From Rudaea cellulosilytica DSM 22992 (GTDB lineage Bacteria > Pseudomonadota > Gammaproteobacteria > Xanthomonadales > Rhodanobacteraceae), in NCBI RefSeq assembly GCF_000378125.1, contig NZ_KB899241.1, positions 843,652-907,651 on the forward strand: a stretch of 64,000 nucleotides of DNA, written 5' to 3'. Of the stretch, positions 1 to 9,465 are shown piece by piece. The stretch's first letter is position 1, and every line of letters begins with the position of its first letter. The position numbers and the translations under genes were made by a program. The notes below the pieces were generated by a model, which worked only from the letters and a program-made list of their open reading frames with translations, was not told the origin of the DNA and ran no database searches.

Positions 1-1
1 T

Positions 2-1786
2 GCCGATCTCTGCATACAGCCGCCAAATTATGTACGGGCCGTTTCGGAATCCAAGGTATATGCCTGGCACGGCAGCACGTTCAAGGCAGGCGCCTTCCAG
101 TCGGTCGCCGACATGCCTGCCGGAACGGAATTTGTGAACGCCTGCCGCGTAGACGCCAGCGGCGCGCTGTGGATCTATACCGTGAGAGACCTGCTCCGTC
201 TCGCACCGGGTGCATCCCGTCCTACTCCGATCCACACTGTCGATGCGCAGTATGCGACCGTTCTTTGGTTCGACGATCGCGACGATCGTCCGTTGGCATT
301 GGTCGATGGACGCGTATGCCGATTGCGCGTTTTGCCCGACAACCACGCGACGGCAGAAGACTGCGTCGCAGGCGACGAGTTGCGCACCATCCAATCCGTA
401 CAACGCGTCGACGCGCAGCATATCTGGCTCGTCGCATTGGGCGGCGTGTATGCCTTGGACGCGAATAACAAACTTCGCCTTCTGCCGGGCAATCGCAGCA
501 TCGGCGGCGGCGAGGTCAGCAGCACAGCGCCTGCGCAAAACGGCGAAGTCTGGTTGAGCCACGGGTTGCCGGCGCGCGTGCAGCCTTGTGCCGACTGCGA
601 GGATGGCTGGAGAATCACGGAACGCCCCAGCGCATGGCACGGCTTGCCCGACAACAGTAGCAATTACACACTGGAAACTGCGGAGGGCGATCTGTGGACG
701 TCCGGTTTCCACGGCGTCTGGCGCGTGCCGAAGGCGGTGCGCAACCAGCCTCTGGTCACGCCCAGGACCGTGTTAGTACGCAGCCAGGTCGATGCCGACC
801 TCCGCAATCCCAATGCTCCGCTACAACTCAAGCCCAGCGATCGCCGCTTGGAACTTGAATTTGCAAGCTTGAGCTATCGCGACCGCAATCTCCTGCGCTA
901 CCGCTCGCGCATCGCCGGCGAAGGCGATTGGTCGCTGCCGATGCGCGATCCACGGCTGCAGTTCGCTGCGCTGGAACCTGGCGCCTATCGCGTCGAGATG
1001 AGCGCCAGCCTCGACGGCGAACACTGGTCCGATCCTCCCGCAACCGTCGAATTCAGCGTGCTGCCGCCTTGGTATCGGACCTGGTGGGCGCAAATCCTGT
1101 TCGGCCTCGCCGCGCTCTCGCTGCTTGTGCTGATCTACCGACTGCGTGTTGCCGCGCTGCTGCGCGTGGAGTCGGAACGCACGCGCATCGCGCTCGACCT
1201 GCACGACGAGATCGGCGCCGGCCTCGGCAGCATCGGCATGCTCGCCGGCGCCGCGGCGCGAACCGCCGCCGGTGCCGACGAGCAAACCCGCATCGTGCGC
1301 GAGATCGGCAACGTCGCAGGCCTGCTCAGCAATGGCCTGCGCTCCCTGGTGTGGTCGTTGCGCAGCGACAAGGGCGGGCTGGCCGAACTGGGCGAGCAGA
1401 TTGCCGACCATGCTCGCCGGTTGTTTCCCGACGAAGAGCCGCGTCTGTCCCTGCAACTGTCCGGGCCGGGGCAGCAACTTTCGTTGCCCGTGGAGGTGCG
1501 CCGGCATGTTTTGTTGTTCGCGCTCGAGGCGCTGCACAACGCGTCACGTCATGCTGGGGCACGATCGGTCGAGGTCAGCCTGCGGGTGAACGCCGGCAAA
1601 GGGTTTAGCCTGGGCGTTCGCGACGACGGCATCGGATTCGATCCTCGTCAGGACACGCCGGGCAACGGCGTCGAAAGCATGCAGCGCCGCGCCAAGGCGA
1701 TCGGCGCACGGCTCGATATCGTGAGTGCTCCCGGCGCCGGTACAGACATCCAGCTGACTTGGCCTGACGCGTCGCGGCACGCATGA
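2..1786 (+). CDS. Sensor histidine kinase with beta-propeller sensor, 5' end outside window
   Basis: The reading frame is open from base 2, so the gene starts upstream of the window; about 594 residues are visible. Counting from the first Met (base 113), residues 1-215 look like two-component-regulator propeller repeats (periplasmic sensor). A Y_Y_Y-type beta domain follows at about 240-315, then one membrane helix at about 325-343. Next comes a HisKA_3 dimerisation domain with the H-box LDLHDEIGAGL near 360, whose His is the likely phosphoacceptor. A HATPase domain (N-box ALEALHNASRHA, G-box DDGIGFD) closes the protein. This is the hybrid-free, NarL-partner type of kinase. The response regulator gene follows within about 45 bases, so the two probably form one operon. 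The signal sensed cannot be told from sequence. Confidence 0.92.
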   Translation, partial: ADLCIQPPNYVRAVSESKVYAWHGSTFKAGAFQSVADMPAGTEFVNACRVDASGALWIYTVRDLLRLAPGASRPTPIHTVDAQYATVLWFDDRDDRPLALVDGRVCRLRVLPDNHATAEDCVAGDELRTIQSVQRVDAQHIWLVALGGVYALDANNKLRLLPGNRSIGGGEVSSTAPAQNGEVWLSHGLPARVQPCADCEDGWRITERPSAWHGLPDNSSNYTLETAEGDLWTSGFHGVWRVPKAVRNQPLVTPRTVLVRSQVDADLRNPNAPLQLKPSDRRLELEFASLSYRDRNLLRYRSRIAGEGDWSLPMRDPRLQFAALEPGAYRVEMSASLDGEHWSDPPATVEFSVLPPWYRTWWAQILFGLAALSLLVLIYRLRVAALLRVESERTRIALDLHDEIGAGLGSIGMLAGAAARTAAGADEQTRIVREIGNVAGLLSNGLRSLVWSLRSDKGGLAELGEQIADHARRLFPDEEPRLSLQLSGPGQQLSLPVEVRRHVLLFALEALHNASRHAGARSVEVSLRVNAGKGFSLGVRDDGIGFDPRQDTPGNGVESMQRRAKAIGARLDIVSAPGAGTDIQLTWPDASRHA

Positions 1787-1829
1787 ACATGTCATTGCCA
1801 GCATCCGCAAAGCCGTGCAGCGTGTGCGA

Positions 1830-2516
1830 ATGAACGACATTGTCGCGCTGCGCCTCGCTACGGTCGAAGACGATCCCCGTTTCCGTCGCAGCCTTGCTCT
1901 GCTGCTGAGCAATCTCCCTGGTTTTACGGTAGTGGCTAGCTACGCGAGCGCAGCTCCGTTGCTTGCCGCGGCGCGAAAGATCCGTGAACTCGGCATGCCG
2001 ATGCCCTGGGATCTGGTCATCACCGATCTAGGTCTGCCCGAGATCAGCGGCACCGAACTCACGCGCCAGCTGAAAGCCCTCTTCCCGCAACTGCGCGTGG
2101 TCGTACTGTCGGTATTCGAGGATCCGGCCAACGTGCTCGCCGCCATCTGTGCGGGTGCCGACGGCTATTTGCTCAAAGGCGTCACCAGCGACGAAATGAT
2201 CGCCAAGCTGGAACAGATACGCCAAGGGCGATCGCCGTTGAGCACGGCTCTCGCCGGCACTCTCATGCGTCTCGTGCGCGAAAGCCACAAGGGCGCGTTC
2301 GGCAACGCAGGTTTGCCACGCGATCTCGGCTTGAGCGCACGTCAACTCGACGTGCTGCGCGGTCTGGTCGACGGCCTGTCGTACCGCGAAATCGGCGAAC
2401 GCCACGGCATCGCCACCGACACGGTGCGCAATCATATCCGCCAGATCTATTCCACCCTGCAGGTGCACAACGTCGCCGAAGCGGTGAGCTACGCACTGCG
2501 GCACGGGTTGGTATAG
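1830..2516 (+). CDS. LuxR/NarL-type response regulator
   Basis: An N-terminal receiver domain carries the acidic pair VEDD near residue 8, the phospho-Asp in LVITDLGLPE near residue 65, and Ser and Lys positions in VVLSVF and LLKG. A C-terminal LuxR helix-turn-helix (LSARQLDVLRGLVDG...TDTVRNHIRQIYSTL) occupies about the last 60 residues. ATG 1830 is chosen because the receiver domain begins right there; a GTG at 1815 would add five residues. No strong ribosome site is visible for either. It sits directly after the HisKA_3 kinase and is its obvious partner: the kinase phosphorylates the receiver Asp, and the HTH binds target promoters. Targets are unknown; the surface-protein genes that follow are possible. 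Confidence 0.92.
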   Translation: MNDIVALRLATVEDDPRFRRSLALLLSNLPGFTVVASYASAAPLLAAARKIRELGMPMPWDLVITDLGLPEISGTELTRQLKALFPQLRVVVLSVFEDPANVLAAICAGADGYLLKGVTSDEMIAKLEQIRQGRSPLSTALAGTLMRLVRESHKGAFGNAGLPRDLGLSARQLDVLRGLVDGLSYREIGERHGIATDTVRNHIRQIYSTLQVHNVAEAVSYALRHGLV

Positions 2517-2689
2517 CGCTGCCATCAGCGCGGCTCGCGGAAAGAGAAACCTCTGTGCACACATGCCGCACCGGCATGATCATGTCATGGTGACTCCCGC
2601 GTTTCTTCGTTAGTTTTCATCCACGCTCGCGCTCGAGTAGCCAATAGATGGCTTAGGCGCGGAAGAAACGTTTTCTCCGAGTAGTCCGC

Positions 2690-3493
2690 ATGCCAATCAC
2701 GAACTTTGTCCGCGCTAGATCGACGAGCGTGCCGAGAGCATTGGGCTTGCTGAGCTGCGCGTCGCTGATCTTGACGATACGCAACGCCGCCGCGGCGATC
2801 ATCGTCGGCGCGGGCTCTTCGGTGAATTTCGCCGACAACAGCATCGACCTGGGCTGCTCGGATTTGACTGTCGCCGGCTCGGTCGGTGCAAGCGCGGCCA
2901 ATGTTGCGTCGATCGCGAATCTCGACCTGGTCGGCGGCAGTTTCGCTGCGGGTGCGAGCCGGATTTCCCTCGGCGGTAATTTCACTAACACAGGCAGCTT
3001 CGTTGCCGGCAGCAGCCGAGTCGCGATCGTCGATGCCTGCGGCAACGGCACGAGCCAGATGTCCAGCGCAACCGGTTTCTACGATTTCGTCGTCGCTAGC
3101 ACTTCCGGAAAGCAAATTCTCTTTCCTGTGGCCGCGGCGCAAAGCGTCGCCCACTCATTGATTTTGCAAGGCACCCCAGGGCATCTGCTCGATGTCCGCA
3201 GCACCGTTGCCGGCCAACGCGGCGTGCTTGCTCTCGCCGAAGGCGCGGCGCAAACCATCGCCTACGTGAATGCGCGCGACAATCACGCCAGCATCGCGCA
3301 CATCGCCCCCGGATTTCCCACGCAGTTCAACTCGGTCGATAGCGGCAATCTCGTCAACTGGTTTCTCAACGTGTCCGGCGACACCAAGCTCGTGCCTGCG
3401 CCAGCGCTTGGAGCTGGCCGCTGGATGCTGGTGGCCATCATGCTGCTCGCCGCGGCGCGCAATCTATTTCGACGCAACAGGAAATTTTCGTGA
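2690..3493 (+). CDS. Secreted protein with IPTL-like C-terminal anchor signal
   Basis: A 267-residue protein with an N-terminal export signal (basic start, hydrophobic stretch about 17-35 ending in AAAA). A low-complexity beta-rich body follows, with repeated turns such as AGSSVNFADNS, VAGSVGA and LGGNFTNTGSF. The C-terminus is tripartite: PAPALG motif, a hydrophobic helix (WMLVAIMLLAAA) and a basic tail RRNRK. That layout matches C-terminal sorting signals of the IPTL/PEP-CTERM type, in which the protein is held in the inner membrane until processed by an exosortase-like or rhombosortase-like enzyme. No such enzyme gene is in the window. The 3' end overlaps the next gene by four bases (GTGA), so the two are probably translationally coupled. 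No known enzymatic domain is recognised. Confidence 0.8.
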   Translation: MPITNFVRARSTSVPRALGLLSCASLILTIRNAAAAIIVGAGSSVNFADNSIDLGCSDLTVAGSVGASAANVASIANLDLVGGSFAAGASRISLGGNFTNTGSFVAGSSRVAIVDACGNGTSQMSSATGFYDFVVASTSGKQILFPVAAAQSVAHSLILQGTPGHLLDVRSTVAGQRGVLALAEGAAQTIAYVNARDNHASIAHIAPGFPTQFNSVDSGNLVNWFLNVSGDTKLVPAPALGAGRWMLVAIMLLAAARNLFRRNRKFS

Positions 3494-4881
3494 CCATTCG
3501 CCGTACTCGCATGTTCCAGGCAACCGCATCGGCGTTTGTCTCGCTCACTCTCGGCGCCGCGTCCGCGACCGCCGCCGATGTCGTCGTTCAACCCAACAGC
3601 GGCAGCGGCCTCGTCGTGACCGACGCCAGCGGTTCTCAGATTCGCCTGCGCGTCAACGAAGACGGCGAAGTCATCATTCCGGTGCTCGTGAACGGTGCAC
3701 CGCGCAACCTGCCGGCCTGCGTGAGCGCGACTGGGCAACTCGGCCCGTGCGCACCCGGTGTGGTCGGCAGCGTCGGTCCGCAAGGCCCGGCCGGAGCGAC
3801 CGGCGCCACGGGGCCTGCCGGTGCAACCGGTCCGCAGGGTCCGATCGGCAGCGGCAGCTTCGCTTTGCCGTATGCGGGCGCCACGGTGACATCGCATGCG
3901 GCGTTTTCGGTGAGCAACACCGAGGCATCCACTGGCGTGGGCATCTACGGCCTCGGCGGCGCGGGCTCCGGCATGAACGCGGACTCCGGAGCGGGCGTAT
4001 GGGGCGACTCGTCCGTATCCGACGGTGTGTTTGGTTCGAGCAAGGACGGCGTGGGCGTGCTCGGCAATGGAGCGAACGTCGTCGGTGTACGCGGCATGAG
4101 CACGAACGGCAGAGGCGTAGAGGGCTATAGCACCAACGGCTACGGCGTTTATGCTTCCAGCGCGAACAACTATGCCGTATACGCTCATGGCATCAATGTG
4201 GCCGCCGTGCATGCCGAGAGCACGAATGCGGATGCCGTCCAGGGCGTCAGCGTCAGCTTCGCCGGCGTCTACGGCAAGAGTACCGGTCCGAAAGGCGGCG
4301 CGGGCGTGCTCGGCGAGAGCGCCGCGTTCGACGGCGTGCACGGCTATACGAGCAGCACATCGGCGGTCGGCGTCGCCGGCTTCGCCGACCAAGGCAACTC
4401 ATCGGGCGTGCTCGGCGTCGGCAAAGCCGGCTCGGGCGTGGCCGGCGTCAGCACGTCCGGCACAGGTGCAAGCGGAATCAGCACGAGCGGATTCGGCGTC
4501 TTCGGTCACAGCGATTCGAACTATGCCTTCGTCACCGATGGGCCGGTGCAACAGAATCCGAATCAAGGTGGCTGGGTCAAGGCGATGGCATTCGTCGTAC
4601 CCGGAGGCGGCGGCGTCGTGCGTTGTTTCAACTCGCAGCTTGCTGCGAGCGTAGCGTCGGTTCCGCCCTGCGGATTTGCGTATTCGCGACTGAGCTCCGG
4701 ACAGACGCAGATCGATTTCGGTTTTCCCGTGGACAACCGATTCTTGTCCGCGACGGTCCACTACACCTATCGGAGCACCATCACCGTTATCCCTATGTCG
4801 AGCACATCGGTCCAAATTAACACGTACTACGTAAGTAACGATGCGTCAGAGGATGAGTCGTATTCCCTGATCGTGTTCTGA
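3490..4881 (+). CDS. Secreted protein with collagen-like segment and tandem glycine-rich repeats
   Basis: It starts at a GTG overlapping the stop of the previous gene. Residues 1-29 form a signal peptide ending ASATAA. Around residues 95-118 is a short collagen-like run of Gly-X-Y triplets (GPQGPAGATGATGP and on). From about 130 to 345 the protein is built of imperfect repeats of roughly 20 residues with the pattern GVxGxSTNGxGVxGxS, typical of phage-tail-like and surface fibre stalks. The last 100 residues contain two Cys and are not recognised. Unlike its two neighbours it has no C-terminal membrane anchor. Probably exported and extracellular. The collagen run is too short for a long triple helix, but it may trimerise. 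Function unknown. Confidence 0.8.
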   Translation: MTIRRTRMFQATASAFVSLTLGAASATAADVVVQPNSGSGLVVTDASGSQIRLRVNEDGEVIIPVLVNGAPRNLPACVSATGQLGPCAPGVVGSVGPQGPAGATGATGPAGATGPQGPIGSGSFALPYAGATVTSHAAFSVSNTEASTGVGIYGLGGAGSGMNADSGAGVWGDSSVSDGVFGSSKDGVGVLGNGANVVGVRGMSTNGRGVEGYSTNGYGVYASSANNYAVYAHGINVAAVHAESTNADAVQGVSVSFAGVYGKSTGPKGGAGVLGESAAFDGVHGYTSSTSAVGVAGFADQGNSSGVLGVGKAGSGVAGVSTSGTGASGISTSGFGVFGHSDSNYAFVTDGPVQQNPNQGGWVKAMAFVVPGGGGVVRCFNSQLAASVASVPPCGFAYSRLSSGQTQIDFGFPVDNRFLSATVHYTYRSTITVIPMSSTSVQINTYYVSNDASEDESYSLIVF

Positions 4882-4928
4882 GCGCAACAAACGATGTGGC
4901 GTTGATTTGCCACCATGCGGAGACCTCA

Positions 4929-6017
4929 ATGACCTACGTTTTCAAATCTCGTACCCGAAACCTGCACGTACTCTGCAGCGGCTTCGTTTTCGCGCTCATG
5001 GCCGCTATTTCAGCGCCCGCCTCGGCCGACGTTCTCGCGTTCTGGAATCCGTCGGGAACAATCGACAGCAGTGTGCCCCTGCCACCGACGAGCGTGTCAC
5101 CCAATCTCGTTTCTGCAGGAAACTTGACCGGCGGACCCGGCCTGACGAATCCGGGGCTGTTCGCCAACGCCTACGAATTCGACAACTGGAGCGGCGGGGC
5201 ATTCGATGCTACCGACTACCTCGCCTTCTCCACGACCGGCAACAACGTCACTTATTCGTCGATCGCCTTCTCCTTGTACAACAATTACGACGGAAGCGGA
5301 AACTGGGAAATACGCTCGAGCGTGGATAGCTATGCGGCCACTTTGAGCTCGGGCACGTTTTCGGGAATATTTTTTGGCGGCCAGCTGATCACCGCGGACG
5401 TCAGTGCGCTCGGCGTGCAAAGCGGTACGGTTCAATTTCGCATCTACACGTTCAATAACTCGGGCAGCACAAACCCGCTGCAAAGAGGCATTCGCGGCAC
5501 AGGCGGCTCAGGGCAAGGGCTGTCCGTGATCGGCACCGCCTCCGCGGCACAACTGATCGGCACCACAACGACGTTGAACGCATCACCCAATCCCGCTGTG
5601 GTTGGACAATCGGTCAATTTCTCCGCCACGGTCAGTGTCGGTCAGGCACCCGAGAGCACAGGATTCGCGGCCACAGCCGAGTCCAAAGCTCAAATGACGC
5701 CAGCTGCGCCGACCGGCGTGGTGAGTTTCAGTGAAGGCGCGACCACGCTTGCCGGCAACGTGGCGCTGAACGGCAACGTCGCCACATTTGTTACATCCAA
5801 CCTCGCTGCGGGCACACACGCCATCACCGCGACGTATTCGGGCGATGCCGTATATCGCAGCAGCACGACCAGCATCGATGTGGTGATCAATACCGCTCCA
5901 CCCGTCAGCTCAACGACCGCGGCGCCAGCTCTAAGTCTGCAGGCGCTATTGCTTCTCAGCCTAGGTGTGATGGCCGCAGTTTGGCGCTTCCGTCGTTATA
6001 CGCATAAGAACCTGTGA
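4929..6017 (+). CDS. Secreted Ig-like domain protein with C-terminal anchor signal
   Basis: ATG 4929 is preferred over a start 33 bases upstream: GGAGAC precedes it, and the signal peptide (about residues 1-33, cleavage after APASA) then starts properly. Residues 34-180 form an unrecognised beta-rich domain beginning DVLAFWNPSG, as in choice-of-anchor proteins. Residues 215-325 hold a Big_5/Big_3-like bacterial Ig domain (TTTLNASPNPAVVGQSVNFSA and AGTHAITATYSGD). The end carries AAPALS, a hydrophobic helix (LLLLSLGVMAAV) and a basic tail, the same architecture as the protein two genes upstream. Probably a surface or extracellular-matrix protein. The stop overlaps the next start by four bases. 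Confidence 0.8.
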   Translation: MTYVFKSRTRNLHVLCSGFVFALMAAISAPASADVLAFWNPSGTIDSSVPLPPTSVSPNLVSAGNLTGGPGLTNPGLFANAYEFDNWSGGAFDATDYLAFSTTGNNVTYSSIAFSLYNNYDGSGNWEIRSSVDSYAATLSSGTFSGIFFGGQLITADVSALGVQSGTVQFRIYTFNNSGSTNPLQRGIRGTGGSGQGLSVIGTASAAQLIGTTTTLNASPNPAVVGQSVNFSATVSVGQAPESTGFAATAESKAQMTPAAPTGVVSFSEGATTLAGNVALNGNVATFVTSNLAAGTHAITATYSGDAVYRSSTTSIDVVINTAPPVSSTTAAPALSLQALLLLSLGVMAAVWRFRRYTHKNL

Positions 6018-6751
6018 ACGAACTCCCATCAATAGTTCCGAGCATGAATGAGAGCAGAGGCTTCCTGATTTTCCACAGCGCCATATTGGCTATCGTGCTG
6101 ATTGGCTTCGGGCGCTCTTATTACCTTCGAGATTGGTTTCTCGTTCGGCCACTGGATGTTCCGCTGCGAATTCACGGGTTGTTTCTGACTTGCTGGTTCG
6201 TGGCTACCGTCGTGCAATCGTATCTCGCTTATTCGGGGAGGGGTTCCTTGCATCGAAAAGTTGCATGGCTCGCCGGAATTGCGGCATTAGGTGTGGTGAT
6301 ATCGGCTACCTGGATCAACACTCGCCTGGCATTGGAAATACGTTCTCCACAGGAACCGGAAAACGCATTTATTTGGAGCAACTACATGAGCTTGGCGGTT
6401 TTCGTCGCGTTGTTTGCAACCGCGCTCTTCAAGCGACGCGAAGCGCAAAAGCATCGCCGGCTGATGTTGCTTGCTTCAATCGCCATAGTGGGTCCCGCAT
6501 TTGCCCGCTTCGCCTTCTGGCCGATATTCGGCTACGGATTGGCAGGAGGACCGCCGTTCGCACTGGGAGGGCTGCTCCTGCTGATGTTGGCGCTCGTCGG
6601 CTATGACTTAGCGACTCTCAAAAAAGTGCATTCGACAACTCTGCGCGGGATCACCGCCATTATTCTGTTCATCGCTCTTGGGGTTGGCTTAGGGCTTTCC
6701 GGAGTAGGCTTTCAGGTGTTTAGTCGCGTGCTGAATGCGGCGACAGCGTAG
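6014..6751 (+). CDS. Polytopic membrane protein, unknown function
   Basis: 245 residues starting at a GTG that overlaps the previous stop. Hydrophobic segments lie at about residues 18-35, 53-71, 84-102, 121-140, 153-172, 180-200 and 215-235, giving roughly seven helices. The pattern HGLFLTCWFVATVVQS...LHRKVAWLAG is shared with a widespread family of uncharacterised bacterial membrane proteins; His residues at the helix ends suggest a possible cofactor site, but this is not shown. Translational overlap with the surface-protein gene argues for co-expression. There is no evidence linking it to anchor processing: I see no exosortase Cys-Arg-His triad and no rhomboid motif. Confidence 0.7.
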   Translation: MNELPSIVPSMNESRGFLIFHSAILAIVLIGFGRSYYLRDWFLVRPLDVPLRIHGLFLTCWFVATVVQSYLAYSGRGSLHRKVAWLAGIAALGVVISATWINTRLALEIRSPQEPENAFIWSNYMSLAVFVALFATALFKRREAQKHRRLMLLASIAIVGPAFARFAFWPIFGYGLAGGPPFALGGLLLLMLALVGYDLATLKKVHSTTLRGITAIILFIALGVGLGLSGVGFQVFSRVLNAATA

Positions 6752-6977
6752 CGCGTGGTTTAGCGCGTTTCGGCGCCACTCCACACAATTTCGCGGCACG
6801 TCGCCCGAAGCAAAGGCAGCTTTGTTGCACGGCGACGGTCACCTGCCCGACTTAGCCAACGGCCGCAACCGGCCAGAAGCAGACCTGCAGAAACTTCCTG
6901 CCCTTAAGCAGCCACTCGCGAATCCTGTGCTGTGTAACGCAACGCAGCCCGCGCAAACACAGTGATGCGCTAACCGA

Positions 6978-8399
6978 TCAAGAAACCTTCTTCGCTTCAG
7001 CGTTCAACACGTTTCTCAGATCTTCCTTGTCTTTCGGAAACCAAGACCCGGCTTTCTCCAGTGCTTCCGCGACGACTCGCTCCGCCTCAGGCCGACGCTG
7101 CAGTGCAATCAGCGCCTGTGCCCGAGCATTGGCGACGCGTAAAACGTAGCGCCCGCTTGCCATGCCAGCCGCTCTTTCCAGATACGGCAACGCTTCAGCT
7201 GCTTTGCCGTCGGTCAATAGGGCTTTGCCGTAAATCAATGAGTAGTTGCAATCGTCGCTATAAGCGGTCGCGAGTTCTTTGAGCAGCGCCAACTTCTGCT
7301 CTTTGTGATCGGAGAAGCGATACAGCGCATAGAGATCGTCGCTCGCACTGCGATCTTTCTTCAGATCGAGACCGCCTTTGCCGTCATCCATCTGGCTGCG
7401 ATACGCGGCGATACCGCGATCGAAAATCGTTTTGGAGCCGGCTTCGTCGCCGATCGCCTTGCTCGTTACGCCCAAGATCAATACCGAATCGCGCGATCCG
7501 GGAGGCAACGGGCGAATCGAAAGCTTCTGCGCATCGAGCTGAGCGACCGCCGCAGCGATCGGCGCCGCCAGCAGCGCTTTGCGCTGCGCCTGTGGAAAAT
7601 CCGCACTGCAGTCACTCAGCGTGTCGATGATATCGATGCGGTCGTCATAGTCAGGTTTGGACGCGAGCGCTTGCTGGCCATGCTCGACACAACTCCGGGC
7701 AAACGCAGCCTTGGCTGCCGTTGTTTTGGCCGAGGACAGGTCGTGCTTGTCCTGCTTCATGTGCATCGCTTCCAGATCGAGCGCAACCTTCGCGTTCTGC
7801 GTTGCCTGCTGGCGTGACGCTGCGGGCAGGCTGGCATACCAGGCAAACGCATCGTTGTAGTCCTCGCGTGCCGCATAGACGTCGAGTGCTTGCGCAACAT
7901 CCGTAGGCGAACCCTTCGCCGCTTGGCTCTTGAGCTTTTCCAACGTGTCGGCACCGCCTATCAGGCGGTCGATTTTTGGATAGAACTCGTCGCGCTTCGC
8001 CTCGCCGACGATGCGACCGATTTCCTTACCGTCGGCATCGAGCATCACATAAGTCGGCAAACCGGTGACCTTGAGCTTCTTCATCCAGGCCTCGCCGTCG
8101 GCCGAATCGGCATCGCTCTCGACGTAGACCAGATGTTTACCGAGAGCATCCCATTGCGCCCCATTCATCACGTTGGTCTTCATCCACCAGCAGCTGTGGC
8201 ACCAGATCGCGGAGAAATCGACGAGTACAGGTTCGTGCGCGGCCTTGGCGGCTTTCAACGCGGCGTCGATAGTGTCGTACTGCGTGTCTTTAACGTCTTG
8301 CGCGAAAGCACCGTGTGGTGCGACCGCCACTGCACAGGTGATGACCGCAGCGGCAAACCAGGACGAAACGGCAAACGGGCTAAGGAGCGTCGTGGGCAT
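6978..8399 (-). CDS. Exported thioredoxin-fold protein with helical repeat C-terminus
   Basis: The ATG at 8399 is chosen because AGGAAAG sits seven bases upstream and a clean signal peptide follows (cleavage near GAFAQ, about residue 33). Residues 40-140 form a thioredoxin-like domain with the redox motif WCHSC (AIWCHSCWWMK) and the cis-Pro region GLPTYVMLDADGKEIGR, as in periplasmic TlpA/DsbD-gamma-like and thioredoxin_7 proteins. The remaining ~330 residues are Ala-rich helices resembling TPR/Sel1-like repeats. Likely acts in the periplasm on disulphides of partner proteins. It is convergent with the upstream surface-protein operon, and no obvious operon partner is seen. Confidence 0.85.
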   Translation of the reverse strand: MPTTLLSPFAVSSWFAAAVITCAVAVAPHGAFAQDVKDTQYDTIDAALKAAKAAHEPVLVDFSAIWCHSCWWMKTNVMNGAQWDALGKHLVYVESDADSADGEAWMKKLKVTGLPTYVMLDADGKEIGRIVGEAKRDEFYPKIDRLIGGADTLEKLKSQAAKGSPTDVAQALDVYAAREDYNDAFAWYASLPAASRQQATQNAKVALDLEAMHMKQDKHDLSSAKTTAAKAAFARSCVEHGQQALASKPDYDDRIDIIDTLSDCSADFPQAQRKALLAAPIAAAVAQLDAQKLSIRPLPPGSRDSVLILGVTSKAIGDEAGSKTIFDRGIAAYRSQMDDGKGGLDLKKDRSASDDLYALYRFSDHKEQKLALLKELATAYSDDCNYSLIYGKALLTDGKAAEALPYLERAAGMASGRYVLRVANARAQALIALQRRPEAERVVAEALEKAGSWFPKDKEDLRNVLNAEAKKVS

Positions 8400-8548
8400 G
8401 AAACTTTCCTGATGAAGTTTGTCGTACCAGTCAGTGTACGGCATGTCCATCGGCGTCGAATACCTGCACCTCGCCGATGTTGAGCGCATGTACACGCCTG
8501 GAACGGCCCGCCTCTTTCGAGGCGAGACCGTCGATTGCGGTGACGTGA

Positions 8549-9418
8549 TTACGTCGCGACGGCGATGCCGGAAGCGAACTCGCGATACGAGTGCAACGGG
8601 CGGCCGAGCAGCGCGATCAGACGCTCCACATCGCCCGACTCCGGAATCATTCCATCGGTGAGGAAGCGCTCACCCATCAGTCGCATGTCATACGCCATCC
8701 ACTTCGGCATGACGTTGCGCAGGTTCTGCTCGAATGCCGCCGTGTCGCCGCCGCCATACGCGATCGGACGGCCCAGCGCTTCGGACCAGATCGCGGCGAT
8801 GTCGTTGCCGGTCAGTGTGTCAGGCCCGACGACGTTGATGCGCTCGAGCGGAAGGTGATCCTTGGCTTGGTCGCGGCGCAGCAGTTGGATCGCGGCAATC
8901 TCGCCGATGTCGCGCGGGTCGACCATGGCGAGGCCCTTGCTGCCGATCGGCATTGGATAGACGCCGTAGCCGGTCACCACGTCTTTGATGGTGAGGTCGT
9001 TGCTGATGAAGTACGCGGGGCGCAGGATCGTGGCGTTGAAGCCCATCTGCTCGATCATGCGTTCGACGCCGAACTTGCCGGCGAAGTGCGGGACGTTCAC
9101 GTAGATATCGCTATGCAGCACCGACAGGTAAACGACGCGATCGACGCCAGCGTCACGGGCGAGGTTGAGTGCGATCAGCGCCTGCGTGAATTCGTCGGGG
9201 ACGACGGCGTTGAGCAGGAACAAGGTGGAAACGCCGGCGAATGCGTTGCGCAGCGAATCCACATCGAGCAAGTCGCCTTGCACGACGTTCACGCTCGCCG
9301 GGAAGCTGGCCTTGCTTGGATCGCGGACGAGCGCGCGCACGTCGGCGCCACGCTTCACGAGTTGTTCGATGACGATGCGGCCGACGGTGCCGGTGGCGCC
9401 AGTAACGAGGATGGTCAT
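8549..9418 (-). CDS. NmrA-like NAD(P)-binding oxidoreductase
   Basis: 289 residues of the atypical short-chain dehydrogenase (NmrA/HSCARG) type. The N-terminal Rossmann motif VTGATGTVGRIVIEQL (residues 5-20) binds NAD(P). RALVRDPSK follows the second strand, where the Arg fits NADP preference. The body has the usual NmrA elements (GDLLDVDSLRNAFAG; a sensor-like substrate lobe after about 150). The catalytic YxxxK of classical SDRs is absent, as is normal for the family. It is transcribed divergently from a LysR-type regulator with a perfect palindrome between them, so that regulator probably controls it. The substrate is unknown; quinone or azo-dye reductases of this family exist. Confidence 0.87.
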   Translation of the reverse strand: MTILVTGATGTVGRIVIEQLVKRGADVRALVRDPSKASFPASVNVVQGDLLDVDSLRNAFAGVSTLFLLNAVVPDEFTQALIALNLARDAGVDRVVYLSVLHSDIYVNVPHFAGKFGVERMIEQMGFNATILRPAYFISNDLTIKDVVTGYGVYPMPIGSKGLAMVDPRDIGEIAAIQLLRRDQAKDHLPLERINVVGPDTLTGNDIAAIWSEALGRPIAYGGGDTAAFEQNLRNVMPKWMAYDMRLMGERFLTDGMIPESGDVERLIALLGRPLHSYREFASGIAVAT

Positions 9419-9465
9419 GACAGTTCTCCACTTCAGTTGAGGTGGACGAATAATGGGTGGTTCAC

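Noticed and set aside
3283-4392. 369-codon minus-strand open frame
   Set aside because: Shadow of the collagen-like secreted protein and its neighbour.
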